Of a stretch of DNA of 5,415 bases, positions 1 to 5,361 are shown in pieces; the first letter of the stretch is position 1, and every line of letters begins with the position of its first letter. The DNA comes from Sulfuricurvum sp. (GTDB lineage Bacteria > Campylobacterota > Campylobacteria > Campylobacterales > Sulfurimonadaceae). The stretch spans positions 1 to 5,415 of the forward strand of contig JAUXSZ010000107.1 in NCBI GenBank assembly GCA_030679635.1, in the 5' to 3' direction. The notes under the pieces were generated by a model that searched no databases, was not told the origin of the DNA, and saw only the letters and a list, made by a program, of their open reading frames with translations. The position numbers were made by a program, and so were the translations under genes.

Positions 1-546
1 CGCACCCCCATGCACGAAATCCCAACGGCTCAGAAATCTTCCCCTTTGGAGCCTGTCAGTATTCACGTTGTCCCAAGCGCTCCCGTAAAATCGCCCTACG
101 AGCTCCTCTGCGACAAAATTCGTGATCGCAGTATCACCCTCGGAGAGTGCTTTACACGGAACGTCACCTTTCTCTCCTATGAGAATAATGCCCTCACATG
201 GGAAAGCTGCGCGTCAGGGGAAGACAAGGAGCTGCTAAAAAACAGTTTCGGCATTATCCGTCAATTTGTCCGCGAGGTTTACGGCATCGATACCGTGATC
301 AAATCGCAAGCCTGCATTAAAGCAGCTGATGAGGCTAAAGTTTTGGATGAGATTCCCAATGAGCCTCTTTTTGAATCGACCTCAATGGTGGAAGAGTCTG
401 AGATTGGTGTCGGAAGCTGCGTGGCTCAGTGCGATGAAACGAGCGTCAAAGAGTTTGACGGTTCGGATGTCCTCAATGAACCGATGATTTCCAAAGCGGC
501 AGAGCTCTTTGAGGCGACCAAAATCACCGTACAGTCGAAGGTATAA
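1..546 (+). CDS. dnaX: C-terminal part of probable DNA polymerase III subunit gamma/tau (partial, 5' end outside window)
   Basis: The frame is open from base 1 and ends at TAA 544-546, so the ATG at 10 is probably internal and the gene starts to the left. The visible 181 residues begin with a proline/serine-rich linker. A compact alpha/beta-looking segment follows (about residues 30-105 counted from the M at base 10), with the strings LGECF, LTWESCASGEDK and IRQFVREVYGIDT. An acidic low-complexity stretch comes next (about 106-155), then a short C-terminal helix with ELFEATKITVQSKV. From memory of the family, this linker-domain-tail arrangement matches the C terminus of Campylobacterota DnaX, the clamp-loader ATPase subunit of the replicative polymerase. 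The diagnostic ATPase domain (Walker A, zinc module) lies outside the window, so the identity is inferred from the tail alone. No strong terminator follows. If this is not DnaX, it is an unknown protein with the same tail architecture. Confidence 0.65.
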   Translation, partial: RTPMHEIPTAQKSSPLEPVSIHVVPSAPVKSPYELLCDKIRDRSITLGECFTRNVTFLSYENNALTWESCASGEDKELLKNSFGIIRQFVREVYGIDTVIKSQACIKAADEAKVLDEIPNEPLFESTSMVEESEIGVGSCVAQCDETSVKEFDGSDVLNEPMISKAAELFEATKITVQSKV

Positions 547-547
547 T
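542..547 (+). promoter_or_regulatory. Candidate -10 element (TATAAT) for the antiporter-kinase/regulator operon
   Basis: A perfect TATAAT lies across the stop codon of the upstream gene. It would start transcription near 554 and give a leader of about 78 nt before the ATG at 632. No good -35 hexamer sits 16-18 bp upstream, but Campylobacterota vegetative promoters are known to rely mainly on the -10. It could equally be chance within an AT-rich gene end. Confidence 0.3.
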
Positions 548-587
548 CGAGCTATTTTTTACCTCTTGGCCAGCAGTGTCCCGCTGT

Positions 588-601
588 AAATATTGATATT
601 T
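588..601. promoter_or_regulatory. Perfect 6-bp dyad in the leader of the two-component operon (possible operator)
   Basis: AAATATTGATATTT is an exact inverted repeat with 6-bp arms and a 2-bp centre. It lies 31 bp before the antiporter-kinase start, in the 85-bp gap after the dnaX-like gene. Its size and tight spacing suit a dimeric DNA-binding protein better than an RNA hairpin. The arms are pure A/T, so chance is a real alternative. Autoregulation by the downstream response regulator is possible but unproven. Confidence 0.25.
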
Positions 602-631
602 TCTTGATGCAATCTTCGCTACTATACCTGC

Positions 632-2695
632 ATGAAAAAAACCATTCTCTTATACATCGCCATCATCACTTTTTTCGGTATCGCAATAGCGTATGTCCTT
701 CATGTAGGGAGCAGTCTAGAAAGTGCCACTCTCTTGTATACCGTACTGCCTCATACGACCATCTCCTCAGGTTTGATCGAAAATTTCCTAAAACAATTAC
801 ACCACCCTTTAGCTCTTTTGCTGATTCAGATTGTTGTGATTATGGTGGCTACCCGTCTTTTCGGTTTTTTAGTCTCCTTTGTCGCCCAGCCTACTGTTGT
901 GGGAGAAATTATCGCCGGGATCATTCTCGGCCCATCGTTATTAGGGCTCTTTTTTCCTGAGTTTTCCCTCCTCTTATTTCCCAAAGAGGCATTGGGCAAT
1001 CTCCATCTTATCAGCCAGCTAGGGTTGATCTTTTTCATGTTCGTCGTCGGGATGGAACTCGATTTCGAAAAGATCAAAAAACAATCGAGCGCTTCAGTAT
1101 TTATCAGTCATGCCAGTATCATCTTTCCTTTCTTTCTGGGAGTACTCTTATCGTACTGGCTCTATCCGCTGTTTGCTCCCAAAAACGTCTCTTTCATGCC
1201 CTTTGCCCTTTTCATCGGTATTGCGATGAGCATTACCGCCTTTCCCGTCCTTGCCCGAATTATCAAAGAGAAAAACCTCACCGATACCCGCTACGGCGCA
1301 ATGGCCATCACGTGCGCCGCGACGGATGACATCACCGCATGGTATATCCTAGCCCTCATTATCGCCCTCTCGATTACGGGAACGCTGGGTTCCTCATTGC
1401 TTCTGTTACTCTTTATCGCGGCATATGTCGTCATCATGTTCTACGGTATTCGCCCCCTTCTTAGCAAAATCGGGCGTACGCAAAACGAGCGACTCAGCAT
1501 GAACGCCATGTCGGCCATCGTGGTCGTACTCCTCATCTCTTCACTGGTCACCGAATCGATCGGCATTCACGCCCTCTTCGGTGCTTTTATGGCAGGGGCG
1601 ATGATGCCCTCCTCCGCTACCTCCAGGCTTAAAGAACTGATCGCTCCGCGTTTGGAATACGTCAGCCTTCTCGTGTTGCTCCCCCTCTTTTTCGCCCTTA
1701 CGGGGCTTAGGACAGAGATCGGACTGCTCAACACGAGCGATGCATGGCTTGCCTGCGGACTCATTATCATTGTTGCCGTCACCGGAAAACTCTTGGGAAG
1801 TTCTTTGGCGTCAAAATTCATGGGTTTCAATTGGCGGGATTCCTTTGCATTGGGAATTTTAATGAATACACGAGGGTTGATGGAATTGGTCGTGTTAAAT
1901 ATCGGATTTGAACTGGGGATTCTCTCTGCTGAACTCTTTACGATGTTTGTCGTCATGGCACTCGTAACGACCTTTATGACCGGTCCGATGCTGCGTCTCG
2001 TGACGAAAAATTCCAAAGGAGAACGGATTATCGCGACCATGCAAAAAAGTCTGATCGATCTCCTCTCCCATGAGCTGCGCACACCGCTGACCCTCATTCG
2101 AGGTGCCGCCAGCAACCTTGCCAATCGTCAATTCGCACTCAAAGAGGAGGACAAAGAGGCGATGGTCCAAACCATTGTTCAGGGATCACGCCGGATGGAA
2201 AAGGTCATTGACAACCTTTTGACCAATGCGCGGTTTCGCGACGGAAAAACGCCATTGGACACTACGATATGCCGTTTTGAAGATATTTTTTCGACGGCCT
2301 TGGCCATGGTGGAAGAGGATTGGGGACGACAGGCCCATGTTACCCTAGCATCCAATCTCCCCTCACTATGTGCGGACATCGCTCTGACACAACTCGCCAT
2401 AGGCAACCTTCTGGATAATGCGTTCAAATACGGAAACAATGTGCGCGTTGATGCGCAAACGCTCAAGGGGGACATCCGCTTTGTTATTTGTAACGACGGT
2501 AATCTTCCCTCTTCCGAAGAAATTGCCCGCTTGGGTGAAGTATCCGGAAGACTGGAAAATGCCGAAGGGAAACCAGGATCGGGAATCGGATTACAATTAG
2601 CACGGACGATCATCGAAGCGCAGGAGGGGAACTTTTCCATATCCCTCAGAGATGGATACTTTTGTGTCACGGTAATCTTGAAAGGTGAGCAATGA
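632..2695 (+). CDS. CPA2-type cation/proton antiporter fused to a KdpD-like sensor histidine kinase
   Basis: This is a 687-residue hybrid inner-membrane protein. An N-terminal helix (about 4-24) and a short loop lead into a full sodium/hydrogen-exchanger fold (about 57-455) with roughly 13 membrane segments in all. Family landmarks are PTVVGEIIAGIILGPSLLG (87-105), FMFVVGMELD (135-144), SITAFPVLARI (200-210), AATDDITAW (229-237, with the paired transport aspartates D232/D233), IGIHALFGAFMAG (310-322) and MNTRGLMELVVLNIG (411-425). These match stand-alone CPA2 antiporters, including the N-terminal MKK plus helix, which supports the start at 632. A complete kinase core follows: DHp domain with H480 in SHELRTPLT, N box N592/D595/N596/K599, short G1 NDG (621-623) and G2 GSGIGL (649-654). 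E481-x-x-T484 is the phosphatase motif of HisKA kinases. There is no HAMP, PAS, UspA or TrkA-N domain. The kinase part (LIRGAASNL and surroundings) resembles KdpD. The start has no Shine-Dalgarno sequence, and the nearest upstream in-frame stop is TGA 605-607 with no other start between. The response regulator follows with an ATGA overlap. Presumed role: sense ion or pH state through the antiporter and phosphorylate that regulator. The ligand is unknown, and so is whether it transports. Confidence 0.93.
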   Translation: MKKTILLYIAIITFFGIAIAYVLHVGSSLESATLLYTVLPHTTISSGLIENFLKQLHHPLALLLIQIVVIMVATRLFGFLVSFVAQPTVVGEIIAGIILGPSLLGLFFPEFSLLLFPKEALGNLHLISQLGLIFFMFVVGMELDFEKIKKQSSASVFISHASIIFPFFLGVLLSYWLYPLFAPKNVSFMPFALFIGIAMSITAFPVLARIIKEKNLTDTRYGAMAITCAATDDITAWYILALIIALSITGTLGSSLLLLLFIAAYVVIMFYGIRPLLSKIGRTQNERLSMNAMSAIVVVLLISSLVTESIGIHALFGAFMAGAMMPSSATSRLKELIAPRLEYVSLLVLLPLFFALTGLRTEIGLLNTSDAWLACGLIIIVAVTGKLLGSSLASKFMGFNWRDSFALGILMNTRGLMELVVLNIGFELGILSAELFTMFVVMALVTTFMTGPMLRLVTKNSKGERIIATMQKSLIDLLSHELRTPLTLIRGAASNLANRQFALKEEDKEAMVQTIVQGSRRMEKVIDNLLTNARFRDGKTPLDTTICRFEDIFSTALAMVEEDWGRQAHVTLASNLPSLCADIALTQLAIGNLLDNAFKYGNNVRVDAQTLKGDIRFVICNDGNLPSSEEIARLGEVSGRLENAEGKPGSGIGLQLARTIIEAQEGNFSISLRDGYFCVTVILKGEQ
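2681..2689 (+). promoter_or_regulatory. Ribosome binding site of the response regulator, inside the kinase gene
   Basis: AAAGGTGAG lies within the last codons of the kinase gene, with its AGG core about 6 nt before the ATG at 2692. It supports that start and translational coupling through the ATGA stop/start overlap at 2692-2695. Confidence 0.7.
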
Positions 2696-3372
2696 ATCCT
2701 CGCATACTAATCATCGATGATGATCCGGCCATACGTCGCTTCCTTGCGATGACACTCGCTTTTGCCGGTTATATGAGCGATACCGCCGGTTCAGGAAAAG
2801 AGGGGCTTGCTAGGGAAGCGGATATCCCCTATGATCTGATATTACTCGATATGGGACTGCCCGATATGAATGGAGTCGCTTTCTTACGCCGTTTCCGCGA
2901 ATACCGCACCATTCCGGTCATTATCGTCTCGGCGATTCATCACGAAGCCGACAAAGTTGCCGCACTAGATGCCGGTGCCGATGACTACATTACCAAACCG
3001 TTCAGCACCGACGAGTTGATCGCCCGCATCCGAGCCAACTTGCGCCGCGTCCCCCCGACAGAAAGCACCTCCTCTATCATTACCGCAGGAGAGATGACCA
3101 TGGACATCCCAGGACGGACACTCACCATCGGCGGCAAATTTATCAAGCTCACACCAAAAGAGTTTAAACTGCTGCACATCTTTATGCAACAACAAGGCAA
3201 AGCACTCACCCATTCCTGGCTGCTCAAAGAAATATGGGGTATCGGCTATCAGCACGAAACCCACTATCTTCGCGTTTTCATCAACCGACTGCGGCAAAAA
3301 ATCGAAATAGATTCGGCCCGACCCAAATGGATAAAAACAGAATCAGGCATCGGATACCGCTTCCAGGGGTAA
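2692..3372 (+). CDS. KdpE-like OmpR-family response regulator
   Basis: This 226-residue protein has the usual length for the family. The receiver domain (about 3-118) carries the acidic cluster D9-D10-D11, phospho-acceptor D53 in LLDMGLPD, the switch residue S80, Y99 and the conserved K102 in TKPF. A winged-helix DNA-binding domain (about 127-225) shows KLTPKEFKLL (152-161), the recognition-helix region HYLRVFINRLRQKIE (191-205) and the closing wing ESGIGYRF (217-224). The strings EADKVAALDAGADDY, HYLRVFINRLRQK and TESGIGYRF are closest in my memory to KdpE, the regulator of the high-affinity potassium pump operon. All catalytic residues are present, so it should accept phosphate, most plausibly from the antiporter-kinase whose gene overlaps it by 4 bp. 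It is the last gene of the operon and converges on the methyltransferase gene 20 bp away. The targets are unknown. No kdpFABC is in view, so the name kdpE is not assigned. Confidence 0.96.
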   Translation: MNPRILIIDDDPAIRRFLAMTLAFAGYMSDTAGSGKEGLAREADIPYDLILLDMGLPDMNGVAFLRRFREYRTIPVIIVSAIHHEADKVAALDAGADDYITKPFSTDELIARIRANLRRVPPTESTSSIITAGEMTMDIPGRTLTIGGKFIKLTPKEFKLLHIFMQQQGKALTHSWLLKEIWGIGYQHETHYLRVFINRLRQKIEIDSARPKWIKTESGIGYRFQG

Positions 3373-3392
3373 GATGCGTTGCAGTCGAAGGT

Positions 3393-4151
3393 TTAGAACT
3401 TCTTCTTCCATACCGACATTTGGGAGATCGTATATTGGAATTTACGCGGTGTTTCGCGGATAACAAAAGGAACGTCTTCCGTGGCAATAAGCTCGAAGTT
3501 CTCGCCTAACATTTCTTTCAATCCGTCCAGTGTCGATATTTCGTTTCCGTTTACGTCCCTATATCCCCCAACCCAAAACTCTTTGGCGGTGTACTCTTCT
3601 TTCCATGTATAGGGAGATGTCAATACCAAAACCCCATGTGCATTGAGTTTTTCATGGATCCTTTTTAAAAACAGATGCGGCTGATAGAGCCGGTCGATCA
3701 GATTTGTCGCCATGATCAAATCGTACCCTTTAAATTCAGGAGCCAAAGCACACGCATCTACTTGATAAAAGTGGACTTTACGACTCGCTTCACCAAAGCC
3801 GAAGTCATCGATCGTAACTTCTTTGCGGTTCTTGATCTCACCCTCGCCGTTTTGTGTATAGCTTATCCGCCCCGTTTGCTGCAATTGGCGCCCTACGTTG
3901 ACAAACGCCTGCGAATAGTCGATACCGTCAACGTACTCATATACTTTTGCCAGCTCAAACGACGCGTATCCCGTAGCGCATCCCAAATCAAGCGCTTTAG
4001 TCTGCTGAATATCTTTGGTATAGGCAATCGCTTTTTGCGCGCAGGCTTTGGCAAAATTGGTCACTCCGAAATACTCATCACCGTATTGAAAATCGCAGTA
4101 CTGCCCTACGAGTTCATCGGTTTCATATATGTTTGCTTCTTTATTTTCCAT
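3393..4151 (-). CDS. Stand-alone ovothiol-type methyltransferase (putative 4-mercaptohistidine N1-methyltransferase, OvoA C-terminal family)
   Basis: This is a 252-residue, soluble, class I SAM-dependent methyltransferase. The N-terminal signature YETDELVGQYCDFQYG (9-24) is followed by EYFGV and by SAM-binding motif I ALDLGCATG (53-61). Acidic motif II is GIDYS (76-80). After these come VDACAL (131-136), ATNLIDRLYQPHLFL (148-162) and LVLTSPYTWKEEYT (175-188). From memory these strings define the family that forms the C-terminal domain of OvoA, which methylates the imidazole of 4-mercaptohistidine to give ovothiol. Here the domain is a free protein, and the iron-dependent sulfoxide synthase half is not in the window. 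The ATG at 4151 is preceded by AAGGGA, which overlaps the stop codon of the glycohydrolase-family gene upstream. The two genes are 9 bp apart and clearly co-transcribed. The exact substrate is inferred; another thiol-imidazole or small amine is possible. The gene converges on the response regulator with no terminator between. Confidence 0.88.
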   Translation of the reverse strand: MENKEANIYETDELVGQYCDFQYGDEYFGVTNFAKACAQKAIAYTKDIQQTKALDLGCATGYASFELAKVYEYVDGIDYSQAFVNVGRQLQQTGRISYTQNGEGEIKNRKEVTIDDFGFGEASRKVHFYQVDACALAPEFKGYDLIMATNLIDRLYQPHLFLKRIHEKLNAHGVLVLTSPYTWKEEYTAKEFWVGGYRDVNGNEISTLDGLKEMLGENFELIATEDVPFVIRETPRKFQYTISQMSVWKKKF

Positions 4152-4155
4152 GGTA

Positions 4156-4161
4156 TCCCTT
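4156..4161 (-). promoter_or_regulatory. Ribosome binding site of the methyltransferase gene
   Basis: On the minus strand AAGGGA begins on the last base of the upstream TAA stop (4163-4161) and ends 4 nt before the ATG at 4151. This supports the chosen start and suggests translational coupling with the gene before it. Confidence 0.65.
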
Positions 4162-5237
4162 TAGAGTTGCGGATTATTTTTTAACAATGGTAACTGATTG
4201 AGCAAGTTATCACAATAGCTCCATTGCTCAAGCGTCTCTTGCCACTCTCTTGGAATCGCATTAACCCCCCGATACGCTCCGAGAACCATACCGATCGCGA
4301 TGCCTCGTGACGCGTTATCACCGCCCACCATAGCATTGGCCGCAATCGCTTTTTTCAACCCCTCTTCCTGATCCGCATATTTGAGGATAAAGTAGACAGC
4401 TCCGGGAAGTGTCCCCTCGGTTGGACTCGCTTTTCCGACTTTGATCGGTTCGGATCGGCCGATATCCCACAGCCGTGCCATCGAGGTCAATGCCAAATCA
4501 TCTGCAAACGGCTCACGCGAGAGCGGTGCGTCAGGATTGGTCGCCTCTTTATATTTTGCAATGGCCTGAGCCACTTTGGTTTCAAAAAATCCCCCCATTT
4601 GGACCGCCACCGATTCAATCGCATCTTGGGGAGTTGCCCCGTTAATGACGCGGTGGGTCACACGGGCAAAAAACTCTCCTCCGCCAAGAGCATGGGTATC
4701 TTTATGGGTAAACATCGTCTTTCGCGCCACCTCGACCAGCTCCTCTTCCGTTTCATAGTAACCGTGCGCGGCAACGTGCCGTATCGCCATCGCATTGGAG
4801 ATACCCCCCAAATGCTCAACAGGGGTTCCTCTTTTGACTTGGGCATAGGTCTCTTTGGTCATGGTACAAATCCACGAACCCCAACCGTTTTCCAAACGAT
4901 TCATCCAATGGGGAATCATCGTAGCCACGCAAAAAGGTCTAGGGGGGGTAGAGATGGCCGCTAAATGTTCCAGTACTAAGATATTGTAGTCGCCATAGTC
5001 TGTGGTGCCACCGGCACTTTTCCCGGGATGATAGTTTCGTTCACCCCATCCGATTCCGTGGGTTTGTCCCCCCATCATTTCCCCCGGTGACATAAACTTT
5101 TCAATCGGCTTCTCCCCATACGCTTTAAAAATCTTTTGGGCGTCGTATTCGTAATGACTCCCTAGACACAGGGCATCGGCAACGATTGCCCCCATGAATG
5201 CCCCCTTGATCGCTTCTTCTTTTGAACCATAATTCAT
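4161..5237 (-). CDS. ADP-ribosylglycohydrolase (DraG/crystallin J1-like) family protein
   Basis: This is a 358-residue, all-alpha cytoplasmic protein. The N-terminal family motif GAFMGAIVADALCLGSHYEYD (positions 12-32) is followed by GGTTDYGDYNILVLEHL (76-92), FTHKDTHALGG (176-186) and VGGDNASRGIAIGMVLGAYRG (304-324). The length and motif order fit the ADP-ribosylglycohydrolase superfamily, whose characterised members remove ADP-ribose from proteins or small molecules using two Mg ions. The metal motifs are not canonical. The expected T-D-D-T appears as T79-D80-Y81-G82-D83, and the C-terminal D-x-D-T appears as D307-N308-A309-S310, so the second aspartate is missing. This resembles the crystallin-J1-like branch, for which I know no firm substrate. 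An in-frame GTG at 5246 would add three residues, but it lies inside the Shine-Dalgarno sequence of the ATG at 5237, so the ATG is preferred. It is the first gene of an operon with the ovothiol-type methyltransferase, which suggests a linked but unknown role. It could act on a nucleoside- or ribose-linked metabolite rather than on protein. Confidence 0.88.
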   Translation of the reverse strand: MNYGSKEEAIKGAFMGAIVADALCLGSHYEYDAQKIFKAYGEKPIEKFMSPGEMMGGQTHGIGWGERNYHPGKSAGGTTDYGDYNILVLEHLAAISTPPRPFCVATMIPHWMNRLENGWGSWICTMTKETYAQVKRGTPVEHLGGISNAMAIRHVAAHGYYETEEELVEVARKTMFTHKDTHALGGGEFFARVTHRVINGATPQDAIESVAVQMGGFFETKVAQAIAKYKEATNPDAPLSREPFADDLALTSMARLWDIGRSEPIKVGKASPTEGTLPGAVYFILKYADQEEGLKKAIAANAMVGGDNASRGIAIGMVLGAYRGVNAIPREWQETLEQWSYCDNLLNQLPLLKNNPQL

Positions 5238-5242
5238 AGTGT

Positions 5243-5248
5243 TCACCT
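5243..5248 (-). promoter_or_regulatory. Ribosome binding site that sets the start of the glycohydrolase-family gene
   Basis: Minus-strand AGGTGA lies 5 nt before the ATG at 5237, an ideal distance. It contains the alternative GTG start at 5246-5244, which itself has no purine-rich element at a good distance. This decides for the ATG. Confidence 0.7.
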
Positions 5249-5260
5249 AATTTTTTGCAG

Positions 5261-5266
5261 ATTTTA
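5261..5266 (-). promoter_or_regulatory. Candidate -10 element for the minus-strand operon
   Basis: Minus-strand TAAAAT would place the transcript start near 5254, giving a leader of about 17 nt with the ribosome binding site inside it. The -35 region about 17 bp upstream (TTACTA) is poor. It is the best placed candidate in this AT-rich gap, but weak. Confidence 0.3.
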
Positions 5267-5320
5267 ACCAATGAAGGTCAAAATAGTAAATCATTCCTTT
5301 CAATTCTCATATTTTTCAGC

Positions 5321-5326
5321 TATAAT
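5321..5326 (+). promoter_or_regulatory. Candidate plus-strand -10 element reading out of the window
   Basis: A perfect TATAAT is preceded by T-rich runs (5297-5300 and 5312-5316), the pattern known for Campylobacterota vegetative promoters, with no good -35 hexamer. The start would fall near 5333, just before the inverted repeat at 5337-5361. A second TATAAT lies at 5396-5401 with TTGAAG at 5375-5380, a 15-bp spacing. Any gene served lies to the right of the window, because no coding frame of note starts before its end. Confidence 0.35.
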
Positions 5327-5336
5327 TAAGTCATAG

Positions 5337-5361
5337 AAAGATGATTTAGAGTTTCATCTTT
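5337..5361. repeat. 8-bp perfect inverted repeat (AAAGATGA / TCATCTTT)
   Basis: The arms at 5337-5344 and 5354-5361 are exact reverse complements around a 9-nt centre. If the plus-strand promoter at 5321 is used, this would be a hairpin at the very 5' end of its transcript. As DNA it could be an operator about 80-105 bp upstream of the minus-strand operon's presumed start. No T-tract follows, so it is not an intrinsic terminator. Confidence 0.5.

Noticed and set aside
10..12. ATG at 10 as the true start of the first gene
   Set aside because: The frame is open back to base 1, no ribosome binding site is visible, and the protein begins in a linker typical of an internal region, so the gene is more likely cut by the window edge.
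532..542. 11-bp direct repeat CAGTCGAAGGT, also at 3382-3392, each next to a stop codon
   Set aside because: A few 11-mer repeats are expected by chance in 5.4 kb, and no longer similarity or mobile-element feature surrounds either copy.
571..586. Possible hairpin CAGC/GCTG after the dnaX-like gene
   Set aside because: The stem is only 4 bp with an 8-nt loop and no T-tract directly after it, which is too weak to call a terminator.
604..960. Plus-strand frame of 118 codons starting just before the antiporter-kinase
   Set aside because: It overlaps the start of the antiporter domain in another frame. It is rich in His, Arg, Ser and Cys without structure and has no ribosome binding site.
1567..2124. 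Long minus-strand open frame (185 codons) opposite the antiporter domain
   Set aside because: It lies wholly within the strongly supported antiporter-kinase gene. Its translation is arginine/serine-rich with no recognisable motif, as expected for an antisense shadow.
3675..4184. Plus-strand open frame (169 codons) opposite the methyltransferase
   Set aside because: The minus-strand frame has clear methyltransferase motifs and a ribosome binding site. The opposite frame shows no family resemblance and crosses the gene boundary.
5244..5246. GTG start for the glycohydrolase-family gene, giving 361 residues
   Set aside because: The GTG is part of the AGGTGA ribosome binding site 5 nt before the ATG at 5237, so the ATG is the better start.
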